This document shows positions 33,603 through 41,715 of a stretch of 64,000 bases of DNA, piece by piece. Below the pieces are notes generated by a model, which saw only the letters and a list, made by a program, of their open reading frames with translations, searched no databases and was not told the DNA's origin. The translations under genes were made by a program, and so were the position numbers. Each line of letters starts with the position of its first letter. Positions within the stretch are counted from its first letter, which is position 1. Origin of the DNA: 62-47 sp051954235 (GTDB lineage: Bacteria; Pseudomonadota; Alphaproteobacteria; Rhizobiales; Xanthobacteraceae); the NCBI GenBank assembly GCA_051954235.1, contig JBQCHY010000020.1:1-64000 (forward strand). The letters are read 5' to 3'.

Positions 33603-33759
33603 GTGTTCACGCCACCCTGGTTTGTCGAGGCGAAGCGCGATGCTGATCAAGAACGAAGCAGCGCGCATCGGCTCCCGCTTTCTGAAGCCCGCGTGCGGTA
33701 GCGGCGATTTCTTCGTTCAGATCTTGCGATGCTGGTTAGCTGCCGGAATCCGCGCGGGA
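33600..33759 (+). pseudogene. Fragment of a DNA N6-adenine methyltransferase
   Basis: In one frame EVFTPPWFVEAKR and, after a one-base shift, MLIKNEAARIGSRFLKPACG then SGDFFVQILRCWLA. Together this is the start of methylase motif I (family form EVFTPxWLV..MLDLVK...SRFLEPACGSGNFL) from a restriction-modification type methyltransferase. Only about 50 codons survive. It begins exactly at a half palindrome, so it looks like a scrap left by rearrangement. Confidence 0.65.
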
Positions 33760-33818
33760 GGGCATCGTGATCCGGCGAATGGCCAACGTTATCGGGGGAA
33801 GTTGGCGCCTCGTGATTG

Positions 33819-34730
33819 CTATCCTTGAAGATGACCGAATTTGCCACGCGCCTTCCTTTTGGCAAAACCCGAAGCATCCTTGATCATCTGGCCATGAGGA
33901 TTCAGCGGCATCGACCACCTTTCCTTATCCACCGCGCTCCATGTGAGAACGAGTTCATCGTCAATTTCCCAAGTGCCCGTCTCTCGGGTCACTGCATCCT
34001 GGACAACTCCGTTCGGATTGACGCACAGCGAAGATTCGGTCGTGTAGGATTTATCCTTGATAGGCCATGTGAAGATATAATCGTTCTGCCCCGGAACGGA
34101 CCATGTTCCGACCAGACGGATCGCATTCAATTCCTTTTTGATATCAGCATAGTGCATTAACGGGAAACGCAACCACATGTCGGTGTATCGCAGAGCGTCC
34201 TCCCAGGCGGCGCTCAAATCGGAACCGACAATGTCTTGTATCAATCTGTATCTCGCAGCATCTCCGTTATGCGCCTCGCTTACATCCGGGTTCAGGAACG
34301 AATGCTTCACGGTCGTGTGGCCGTAAACCCAGACTCCCTTGCCGATCCGATCGCGTAAAGCCTCGGTCACCCCGCCTCGCTGGCCGGCATCGCATGAATA
34401 GAGCATCACGCTGGCGCCGTCGCTCAATTTTGGTCTAATCGCGTCCGCAAATGAGTTTCGGTCTCCTTCAGTCCATATCATGTTTCCCAGCTGCGTTTTA
34501 CTGCCATGCCCAAAGTAGGCGAACATATCGAGCCCCGCGGGCATGGCGTTGACCGCTGCGATCAAAGCGTCACGCGCGCCTTCATGGGATTGCCCATTGT
34601 GGAATGTCGTAAATCCACCTCCATAAGCTGCGGCAATGCGTTTTGCGCCGGGAATAAACGCTCCTGTGCAGTCCTGCGGAAATTTTCCGGTCGTATCATT
34701 ATCACCGGTCGCGATTGCGAATACTTTCAT
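33819..34730 (-). CDS. Caspase-like (C14) protein with a C-terminal beta domain
   Basis: 303 aa. The N-terminal domain (1-about 190) shows the caspase-fold dyad: His75 in AYFGHGSK and Cys113 in LYSCDAG, each after a hydrophobic strand. The C-terminal part (about 205-300; LVGTWSVPGQNDYIFTW ... GTWEIDDELVLTW) is a lipocalin-like beta sheet. No signal peptide. ATG 34730 has GGAGATTT upstream. GC is lower than the flanks. Single-gene orphan with no obvious defence partner; the substrate is unknown. Confidence 0.75.
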   Translation of the reverse strand: MKVFAIATGDNDTTGKFPQDCTGAFIPGAKRIAAAYGGGFTTFHNGQSHEGARDALIAAVNAMPAGLDMFAYFGHGSKTQLGNMIWTEGDRNSFADAIRPKLSDGASVMLYSCDAGQRGGVTEALRDRIGKGVWVYGHTTVKHSFLNPDVSEAHNGDAARYRLIQDIVGSDLSAAWEDALRYTDMWLRFPLMHYADIKKELNAIRLVGTWSVPGQNDYIFTWPIKDKSYTTESSLCVNPNGVVQDAVTRETGTWEIDDELVLTWSAVDKERWSMPLNPHGQMIKDASGFAKRKARGKFGHLQG

Positions 34731-35021
34731 GACAAATCTCCACGAAGCTTTCGGCAATATTGGGGATACTCATCCACCACGGCCAGCGCGGCTGTCGTCC
34801 GATCCGAACCGCATCGCGACACCCAAGACCCGTTTTCAGAAATTCGCCACGCCCGGCCTTCCATAGGTGTGCCGCCTCCGCGATCCGGTTCAAAATAACC
34901 GGTCGAACCGCGCATGCGCCGCAACCGAAAGGTTGTTTCCGCCCGCTCCCGTGTGCCACACTTCAGGCAGTTCCGTTCCCGTCGGCAGCGGCGAAGTCCG
35001 CTCGATATCCTGGAGGTCAGC

Positions 35022-36026
35022 GTGAAGACAGCGATCACTGAACTGTTCGGCATTCAGCATCCCATCATTCAGGGCGGGATGCATTTCGTCGGCTTCGCCG
35101 AACTGGCGGCGGCGGTGTCGAACGCCGGCGGCCTCGGCATCATCACCGGCCTGACCCAGAAGACGCCGGAACTCCTGGCGAAGGAAATCGCCCGCTGCCA
35201 CGACATGACCGATAAGCCATTCGGCGTGAACCTCACGTTCCTGCCGACCTTCGCCAAGCCGCCCTATCCGGAATACATCGCCGCCATCAAGGAAGGCGGC
35301 ATCAAGGCGGTGGAAACCGCCGGCCGCAGCCCGGAGGAATACATGCCGGCGCTGAAGGCCGCCGGCATCAAGGTGATCCACAAATGCACCTCGGTGCGGC
35401 ATTCGCTGAAGGCCGAGAAGATCGGCTGCGACGCGGTCAGCGTCGACGGCTTCGAGTGCGGCGGCCATCCCGGCGAGGACGACGTGCCGAACATGATCCT
35501 GCTGCCGCGCGCTGCGGACGAATTGAAAATCCCGTTCGTCGCCTCCGGTGGCATGGCGGATGCGCGCAGCCTCGTCGCAGCGCTGGCGATGGGCGCCTCG
35601 GGCATGAACATGGGCACCCGCTTCATCGCTACCAGGGAGGCGCCGGTCCACGAGAACGTCAAGCAGGCACTGGTGAAGGCCACCGAACTCGACACCCGCC
35701 TCATCATGCGCGCATTGCGCAACACCGAGCGCGTGTTGAGGAATAAGAATGTCGACCGCCTCATTGAGATCGAGCGCGAGAAGGGCGCGAATCTCAAGAT
35801 CGACGACATCATGGATCAGGTCGCGGGCGTCTATCCGCGTGTCATGATCGACGGCGACCTGGATGCCGGCGCGTGGAGCTGCGGCATGATGGTCGGCCTC
35901 ATCAACGACATCCCGACCGTGAAGGAATTGATCGACCGCATCATGCGCGATGCCGAACGCATCATCCGCGGCCGCCTCACCGGCTTCCTCGATGGCAATA
36001 TCGCCGTCGACGCGCGGGTGGCGTGA
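35022..36026 (+). CDS. Nitronate monooxygenase family protein
   Basis: 334 aa TIM barrel. N-terminus FGIQHPIIQGGMHFVG and the FMN-binding segments GGLGIITG, GFECGGHPGEDD, PFVASGGMADARSL and GASGMNMGTRFIAT are characteristic. It oxidises alkyl nitronates with FMN. GTG start at 35022 preceded by GGAGGTCAGC. Stands alone; followed by repeat elements. Confidence 0.9.
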   Translation: MKTAITELFGIQHPIIQGGMHFVGFAELAAAVSNAGGLGIITGLTQKTPELLAKEIARCHDMTDKPFGVNLTFLPTFAKPPYPEYIAAIKEGGIKAVETAGRSPEEYMPALKAAGIKVIHKCTSVRHSLKAEKIGCDAVSVDGFECGGHPGEDDVPNMILLPRAADELKIPFVASGGMADARSLVAALAMGASGMNMGTRFIATREAPVHENVKQALVKATELDTRLIMRALRNTERVLRNKNVDRLIEIEREKGANLKIDDIMDQVAGVYPRVMIDGDLDAGAWSCGMMVGLINDIPTVKELIDRIMRDAERIIRGRLTGFLDGNIAVDARVA

Positions 36027-36037
36027 CGGCGTAAATC

Positions 36038-36135
36038 GTCATGGCCGGACTTGTCCCGGCCATCCACGTCCTTACGGAATCTCAGCGATAAGAACGTCGA
36101 TGGTTGGGACATAGGCGAGCGAAGCGACGCCGTTC
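36038..36135. repeat. Intergenic palindrome, family ii
   Basis: GTCATGGCCGGACTTGTCCC then GGCCATCCACGTC, and a degenerate second arm. Same family as 37314-37399 and parts of 44321-44573. Confidence 0.65.
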
Positions 36136-36160
36136 TTCGCCCGGCTATGACCATTCTTCA

Positions 36161-36236
36161 TCATTGCGAAAAGCGCAACGACGAAGCGATCCAGAAGCCA
36201 CAAACCAGGACTGGATCGCTTCGCTCGCAATGACGG
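36161..36236. repeat. Intergenic palindrome, family i
   Basis: Starts TCATTGCGAA...GAAGCGATCCAG and ends CTGGATCGCTTCG...CGCAATGACGG: an imperfect inverted repeat of about 76 bases between the nitronate monooxygenase and GST genes. Confidence 0.75.
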
Positions 36237-36254
36237 ATTCGATTTTGGTGCGCT

Positions 36255-37190
36255 TCACTGCCCGATCGCGGGACGGATCGTAAAACCCTCGCGCGGAAAA
36301 TGGACGTGAACGGTGCCGATCAACGCATCGTCGCGACGGATGGCAATGCTATCGCGGTCGATCGCCGCCAACTCGCCTTCCACCGGATCGAAGCCCCAGT
36401 CGTCGGGCGTCACTGTAAAGCGCATCCCGATCCGAAACGTTCCGATGTCACTGGAGGGCGGCACCTCCGCCGGTCCGGCATCGCGCGCGATCACGAGCGC
36501 CGCACCCGGCGCCAACTCATGCGGCGTGCCATGGCCGATCGTATCGAGCCGCGCCAGCCAGGCCATGATGTTCGGATAGACATCGAGCCCGGCCTCGTCG
36601 CCGAGATTGCCGCGCGCGTACCACAGCGGATGATAGGCAGCGAGATCGGCCACCGATAGCGCCGCGCCGGCGAGGTAGGCGCGGCCGTCACCCAACCCCT
36701 GTTCCAGCAGCGCGAGGTGAATGGCGAACTGCGCGCGAAGATCTGGCACCCGCGCCTTCATCCGCACACTGTCCCAGCGGTCATACTTGCCGGCGGTGAA
36801 GCGCGCACGGTCGGCATGCAGTTCCGGCGGAAAGCGGTCGCCGTGCAGTCCGAACACCAGTCCCAGCGCGTCGGCGAACAGATAATGGTCCGCCCAGCCC
36901 GCCAGCATCCCGGCTCGGCCCGCACTCTCGGTCGGGAAAATCGTCGGACTGGGGTGGCGGCGCTCCAATTCACGCAGAATGCAGCGAGTGTCGCAATAAA
37001 TGTCGGCACCGACCTGCATCACCGGAATACGGCGATAGCCGCCGGTGAGCGCGGTGAGGCCCGGCTTCGGCGCCACACGCGGCTGTTCCACCGCGAACCA
37101 GGACAATCCCTTGAACCCGAGCGCAAGGCGGACCTTCTCGGCAAACGGCGAGCGCGGATAGTGATGCAGGATGATGTCGTTCTCCGCCAC
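36255..37190 (-). CDS. Glutathione S-transferase family protein
   Basis: 311 aa. The thioredoxin-like N-terminal domain (ILHHYPRSPFAEKVRLALG ... YRRIPVMQVG, YCDTRCILRELE) is followed by a GST C-terminal helical domain and about 90 extra residues at the end (SDIGTFRIGMRFTVTPDDWG), longer than usual GSTs. I prefer the GTG at 37190, with GGGAG upstream. The substrate is not known. Confidence 0.87.
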   Translation of the reverse strand: MAENDIILHHYPRSPFAEKVRLALGFKGLSWFAVEQPRVAPKPGLTALTGGYRRIPVMQVGADIYCDTRCILRELERRHPSPTIFPTESAGRAGMLAGWADHYLFADALGLVFGLHGDRFPPELHADRARFTAGKYDRWDSVRMKARVPDLRAQFAIHLALLEQGLGDGRAYLAGAALSVADLAAYHPLWYARGNLGDEAGLDVYPNIMAWLARLDTIGHGTPHELAPGAALVIARDAGPAEVPPSSDIGTFRIGMRFTVTPDDWGFDPVEGELAAIDRDSIAIRRDDALIGTVHVHFPREGFTIRPAIGQ

Positions 37191-37313
37191 GTCGGGCTCC
37201 CGCCGCGAGTCATGGTCCGCACGCCATTGTGCGCCGGTGACGGGCAATTGCAACCGTCACAGGATCGAACCCTCCTGGTCCACCTCAAGCATTTTCTCGA
37301 TCAGAGTTAGTTG

Positions 37314-37399
37314 TCGTCATGTCCGTGCTTGTCACGGGCATCCACATTCTGGTCTAACGGCGAAAACGTGGATGGACGGAACAGTGTCCGGCCATGACG
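37314..37399. repeat. Intergenic palindrome, family ii
   Basis: From TCGTCATGTCCGTGCTTGTC to the mirrored end TGTCCGGCCATGACGA. An imperfect inverted repeat between the GST and chemoreceptor genes. Confidence 0.65.
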
Positions 37400-37408
37400 A
37401 CGCAGCCC

Positions 37409-38521
37409 CTACGCCGCATCCAGAGACGAGAATTTATCCCGCAGACCCCGCGCGCTTTCGGAAACGGCGGCCAGGTTATCGGAAATCTCACTCACCGCCG
37501 CGCTCTGTCGTGCAATGGCTTCGCTCTCGGTCACGACGCCCTGATCGATGGCCTGCACCAGCTTGTGCGATCCGTCGACCTGCGCCAGCGCGGTGGCGAT
37601 TGCCGCACGAATCTCATGCGCCTGCACCGTCACTTTCCGCGTGGCCTCCTCGGCCTCGCTGGCCAGCGCCTTCACCTCACCGGCGACCACGTTGAAGCCA
37701 CGACCATACTCGCCGCTGCGCGCTGCCTCGATGGCGGCGTTGAGCGCCAACAGCTTGGTCTTGCGCGCGACGTCGGTGATGACCTGGACGAAATCCTCGA
37801 TATGCCGCGTGATCTGCCCGAGTTCGTCGAGATGCGCGGTCAAGGTTTTGATGCTCGACACCGTCTCCTGACAGCGCTGCATGTTGCCTTGGTTGAGATC
37901 GACGATGCTGCGGATCGTGCTGTCGAGCGCTTGCGCCGCGCCGGCCATCGCCTCAAGATCGTGCGCGACATCGGTTTCGAACGCTTGCAGCAATGGTTCG
38001 GAGGCCTGCCGGAACGCCGTCTGCGCGGCGGCATGGTCGTAGGCTGAGATCGCGCAAGACAGATCGAGAAAGAACATCCGCACCACGGCGGCGAGCGATG
38101 TCGAGAGCCGTGCCGTGTCGTCGTTCGCGCCGAGATGGTGCTCCACCGTCATCGCGAGAAATTTTTCCAGAAGCACGGCGGAGCTGGCGACATAGAGATC
38201 ATTGGTCACGCCGCAGCGTTCGTGCACGGTGCCGATCTTGCGCGCGACGCTCTGGAATTCCGCATTGGCGGTGCCCTCGAACACCCGCGCCCAATGCGCA
38301 AACTGCACGTCGTTGATATGCGCCACCAACCCGCCGGCATCGATGCCCTGTCGCGCGCAGGCTGCTTCGATCATGGCCTTGAAGGCGGGAAATCCCAGAA
38401 TGCGCCCGTAGAAGGCGTTGATCACATCGCCCTGCCGGCCGAGCAGGTCCGGCTTCAGCGCACGAAGCTTTTCGGCATCGGCCGGCTCAAGGCCGACCAG
38501 CGCGGCGAAATCGATCGACAT
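37409..38521 (-). CDS. Globin-coupled methyl-accepting chemotaxis protein (soluble)
   Basis: 370 aa, no membrane segment. Residues 1-about 150 are a protoglobin/globin-coupled sensor domain with the proximal His in IGTVHERCGV. From about 190 on is a methyl-accepting signalling domain with the hairpin tip KTKLLALNAAIEAARSGEYG and GFNVVAGEVKALASEAEEAT. It senses oxygen, or another gas, through haem and signals to CheA (HemAT-like aerotaxis). Start at 38521 or GTG 38527. Confidence 0.92.
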   Translation of the reverse strand: MSIDFAALVGLEPADAEKLRALKPDLLGRQGDVINAFYGRILGFPAFKAMIEAACARQGIDAGGLVAHINDVQFAHWARVFEGTANAEFQSVARKIGTVHERCGVTNDLYVASSAVLLEKFLAMTVEHHLGANDDTARLSTSLAAVVRMFFLDLSCAISAYDHAAAQTAFRQASEPLLQAFETDVAHDLEAMAGAAQALDSTIRSIVDLNQGNMQRCQETVSSIKTLTAHLDELGQITRHIEDFVQVITDVARKTKLLALNAAIEAARSGEYGRGFNVVAGEVKALASEAEEATRKVTVQAHEIRAAIATALAQVDGSHKLVQAIDQGVVTESEAIARQSAAVSEISDNLAAVSESARGLRDKFSSLDAA

Positions 38522-38617
38522 TCGCACGTCCCCAGTTCCACGACCGATGACGCGCTTCGAAAATTAAAATCTCGTTGAAACAGGAATATCGATACATCGC
38601 ATCGATATTATCGATAC

Positions 38618-39637
38618 TTACTCCTTCGTCGCCGTACGGGCACGGCGGCCCTCGATCGGGTAGGCGGGATCGTTGAAGCCCGGCGTCGAGGGATGGCCGG
38701 TCGTCACCAGTCGATCGATCAGCGCTTCGTCCTCGGCGGTGAAGCGATAATCGAGCGCGCGCGGATAGTCGTCCCATTGTTCCTCGGTGCGCGGCCCGGC
38801 GATTACCGAACTGACAAAGCCGCTGTTGAGCACCCACGCCACCGCGAACTGGCCGGCGGTGATGCCGCGCACTTCGGCGTGCTTGCGAATCTCGCGCGCC
38901 AGCTTGAGCGATTCCGGTCGCCATTCGGTCTGCATCATGCGGGTGTCGTTGCGGCCAGCGCGGCTGTCCTTGTCAGGCGCTTCCTCGGGATCGTATTTGC
39001 CGGTGAGCACGCCGCGCGCCAGCGGGCTGTAAGGCACCACTCCGAGGCCATAGAAACCGCAGGCCGGCAGATGCTCCACCTCCGGCATGCGGTTCATCGC
39101 GTTGTAATAAGGCTGACTGACCACCGGACGCTCGATGCCGAGACGGTCGCAGATGTTGCAGATTTCGGCGACACGCCAGCCGCGATAATTGGAGACGCCG
39201 AAATAGCGCACCTTGCCGGCGCGGATCAGATCGCCCATCGCACGCACCGTCTCGTCGAGCGGCGTCGCGTGGTCTTCCTTATGCAGGTAATAGATGTCGA
39301 TCACATCGGTTTTCAGCCGCCGCAGGCTTTCCTCGCAAGCCTGCAACACCCAGCGCCGCGACAGCCCGACGCGATTAGGATCCTTGCCCATCGGATTGGC
39401 GAGCTTGGTCGCCAGCACCCAATGCCCGCGCTGCGCGGCGATGGCACGGCCGACGACTTCTTCTGATGTACCATTGGAATAGGCGTCAGCAGTGTCGATG
39501 AAATTGATCCCGGCGTCACGCGCCTTGTCGACGATGCGCTTCGACGTCGGCTCGTCGGTCGGACCGCCAAACATCATGGTGCCGAGACAAAGCGGTGAAA
39601 CCTTCAGACCGCTGCGACCCAACTGACGATATTGCAT
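38618..39637 (-). CDS. Aldo/keto reductase
   Basis: 339 aa. LGRSGLKVSPLCLGTMMFGG at the N-terminus, catalytic Asp/Tyr/Lys/His region (FIDTADAYSNGTSEEVVGRA; WVLATKLA; DIYYLHKEDHATP) and the NADPH site ending in VIAGPRTEEQW. A cytoplasmic NADPH-dependent carbonyl reductase of the AKR11-13 kind; the physiological substrate is unknown. A thioesterase gene lies 15 bases upstream on the same strand. Confidence 0.93.
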   Translation of the reverse strand: MQYRQLGRSGLKVSPLCLGTMMFGGPTDEPTSKRIVDKARDAGINFIDTADAYSNGTSEEVVGRAIAAQRGHWVLATKLANPMGKDPNRVGLSRRWVLQACEESLRRLKTDVIDIYYLHKEDHATPLDETVRAMGDLIRAGKVRYFGVSNYRGWRVAEICNICDRLGIERPVVSQPYYNAMNRMPEVEHLPACGFYGLGVVPYSPLARGVLTGKYDPEEAPDKDSRAGRNDTRMMQTEWRPESLKLAREIRKHAEVRGITAGQFAVAWVLNSGFVSSVIAGPRTEEQWDDYPRALDYRFTAEDEALIDRLVTTGHPSTPGFNDPAYPIEGRRARTATKE

Positions 39638-39652
39638 CGGACGCTCTCCGTT

Positions 39653-40087
39653 CTATTTGCCCGCGTGACCACCGCGCATCACCTTGAATACGCCGTTGGC
39701 GAGCATGACGCAGCGGCCGTCAACGTTCAGTTCGGCGCTCATGAAGATCAGCGTCTTGGTGCTGCGGACCATGCGCGGCACCGAGACGATCAGATCTCCG
39801 ATCCGCGCCGCATCGATGAAGTGCGTATCCATCTGGATGGTGGCGAGATGTTCGGCGCCGGATTCGTAACGCGCCGTCATGCCGCAGGTGCGGTCCGCCA
39901 GTGTCATCAGCAACCCGCCCTGCACCAGCCCGCGCCGGTTGCGATGCTTGCGCTGGCCCTCGATGGCGTATTCATGCCGGCCGTTCACCACACGATGCCA
40001 CAGCGGCCCGACATAGCCGATAAAACCGTCGTCCTCGAGAATGCTCCAACCCTGCGCCGGCAGGCCGGATTCCGTCACGTTGTTCAT
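39653..40087 (-). CDS. PaaI-family hotdog thioesterase
   Basis: 144 aa with the hotdog-fold core GLVQGGLLMTLADRTCGMTA, followed by IQMDTHFIDAARIGDLIVSV. These enzymes hydrolyse acyl-CoA thioesters. The HGGxxxTLAD-type motif has Gln in place of the usual His (VQGG), so activity may differ. Start at 40087. It precedes the aldo/keto reductase gene, probably co-transcribed. Confidence 0.88.
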   Translation of the reverse strand: MNNVTESGLPAQGWSILEDDGFIGYVGPLWHRVVNGRHEYAIEGQRKHRNRRGLVQGGLLMTLADRTCGMTARYESGAEHLATIQMDTHFIDAARIGDLIVSVPRMVRSTKTLIFMSAELNVDGRCVMLANGVFKVMRGGHAGK

Positions 40088-40178
40088 TGCTCGCCCTTGA
40101 AACCTGTCGGGCGACAATCACGACATTTCCGTCGCGCGTGCAAGGCGCGAAATCGGATGGATGGGGTGCGGCGGGAGA

Positions 40179-40385
40179 TCAGCGCCGGGGACGCAGCAGG
40201 AATAGTCCGTAAAGCAGGATCGGCAGCAGCAGCGCCAGCCATGATACGCTGTCCCAGACGCCGTCTCCGACCAGCGCGGCGACGAGGCCGATGGTCGAGA
40301 GCGCACCAATCACCAGCGGCCAACCGAAAGTCTGCGACAGCGTCTGTCGCGGGGTGCGCAACGGCGGCGCCTTCAGCGTCGTCAT
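40179..40385 (-). CDS. Small membrane protein next to PepSY gene
   Basis: 68 aa with two hydrophobic segments (WPLVIGALSTIGLVAALVG; VSWLALLLPILLYGLFLL) and a basic LRPRR end. Its ATG overlaps the stop of the PepSY gene by 4 bases, so it is the last gene of the iron-uptake unit. I do not know a named family. Confidence 0.8.
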   Translation of the reverse strand: MTTLKAPPLRTPRQTLSQTFGWPLVIGALSTIGLVAALVGDGVWDSVSWLALLLPILLYGLFLLRPRR

Positions 40386-41545
40386 GACGTCACCGCCTGT
40401 CCCTCGATCCGCTGAGGACTAGTGCTCGCCCGCGCCGTACTCGTCGCCGGCTTGCGCCGCCGCAGCCACAGATAGAGCCCGGTCCACAGGATCACGATGG
40501 TGATGATGTCGAGCATCGCCCAGATGATCTTCAGCGGCATGCCGCCGTAATCGCCGAAGTGCAGCGGTTGCGACAGGAACAGCGCCGAGACGTACCATGG
40601 CATGTCTCGGCTATCGGTGAGCTTACCGGTCTCGGCGTCGATCAGCGCCGGCTTCAACAGCCGCGAGGTCACCGGCGTATCGCCGCGCATAAAGACGGCG
40701 TAGTGGCTCTTGCTGGAGAAGATCGAGCCCGGATAGGCGACGAATGCCGCCTGCATGTGCGGAATGGTTTTGCGCGCGACATCCACCGCGTCCTGCACCG
40801 AGGTCAGCTTGGCCGGAATCTCGCGGCCCTTGTATTGCGCGGTCATCTCCGCGAGTTGGCCATACTGCCACGCCTTCAGCACCAGATCGGCCCATGTGTT
40901 GATGACACCGGTGAAGCCGACCACCAGGGTCCACATCACCAGCAGGATGCCGGCAAGGTTATGCACGTCGAGCCGGCGCACGATGCGCGGTCGATCCTTG
41001 CGATAGGCGCCGAAGCGCAGCTTCCGCATCGACGGCGCATAGACCACGATGCCGGAGATCACCGCGACGCAGAACAGAATGCCCATCAGGCCGAGGAACA
41101 GTTTGCCCGGCAGGCCGGCGAACATGTCGGTGTGCAGCTTCAGCATGATGTAGGTGAAGCGCCCGGTGACGTTCGGCGAATCCAGGAACGCGCCGGTGTG
41201 CACGTCCACGCGTGCGAAACGGTTGTTGACCGGATTGGCGTTGATGGTCGGCCCAAGCGAGATCAAGAGCGCATCGGGCTCGTCGCGATCCCAGATCAGA
41301 AAGTGCGGCACTTGCCCCGGAAATTTCGCCAGCGCATTGGCCACGGCCTGATCGAGGTTGGCCTTCGGCGTTCCCGGCGGCACCACGCTTGGATCCACCT
41401 CCTCATGCAGCAGATGGTCGATCTCATGATGGAAGATCAGCGGCAATCCGGTGATGCACAGCATCAGCATGAAGACGGTGCAGATGATGCTGGACCACTT
41501 GTGGACCCAGTGCCAGCGGCGAAGCGGTCTTGTTCCCGAGATCAC
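40382..41545 (-). CDS. PepSY-associated transmembrane protein
   Basis: 387 aa. N-terminal membrane helix (WSSIICTVFMLMLCITGLPLIF), PepSY domains facing the periplasm, and three more helices, the typical PepSY_TM (PiuB/FegB-like) layout. Such proteins often sit beside TonB siderophore receptors and are thought to reduce or release ferric iron. GTG start. A family i palindrome separates it from the receptor gene. Confidence 0.9.
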   Translation of the reverse strand: MISGTRPLRRWHWVHKWSSIICTVFMLMLCITGLPLIFHHEIDHLLHEEVDPSVVPPGTPKANLDQAVANALAKFPGQVPHFLIWDRDEPDALLISLGPTINANPVNNRFARVDVHTGAFLDSPNVTGRFTYIMLKLHTDMFAGLPGKLFLGLMGILFCVAVISGIVVYAPSMRKLRFGAYRKDRPRIVRRLDVHNLAGILLVMWTLVVGFTGVINTWADLVLKAWQYGQLAEMTAQYKGREIPAKLTSVQDAVDVARKTIPHMQAAFVAYPGSIFSSKSHYAVFMRGDTPVTSRLLKPALIDAETGKLTDSRDMPWYVSALFLSQPLHFGDYGGMPLKIIWAMLDIITIVILWTGLYLWLRRRKPATSTARASTSPQRIEGQAVTS

Positions 41546-41570
41546 GATACGTACATCCTACCACTCAATC

Positions 41571-41654
41571 CGTCATTGCGAGCGAAGCGAAGCAATCCAG
41601 AGGCCACGAAGCAAAGCCTGGATTGCTTCGTCGCTTCGCTCCTCGCAATGACGG
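41571..41654. repeat. Intergenic palindrome, family i (best copy)
   Basis: CGTCATTGCGAGCGAAGCGA opens it and CTTCGCTCCTCGCAATGACG closes it, with CAATCCAG...CTGGATTG inside. About 84 bases. It lies between the PepSY and TonB-receptor genes and could form a long hairpin in the mRNA. Confidence 0.85.
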
Positions 41655-41715
41655 TGTTGCAATGTCTATCGACCCTCAACGTCCTCATTTCACCTATACT
41701 TCAGCGTCCCGAGCT

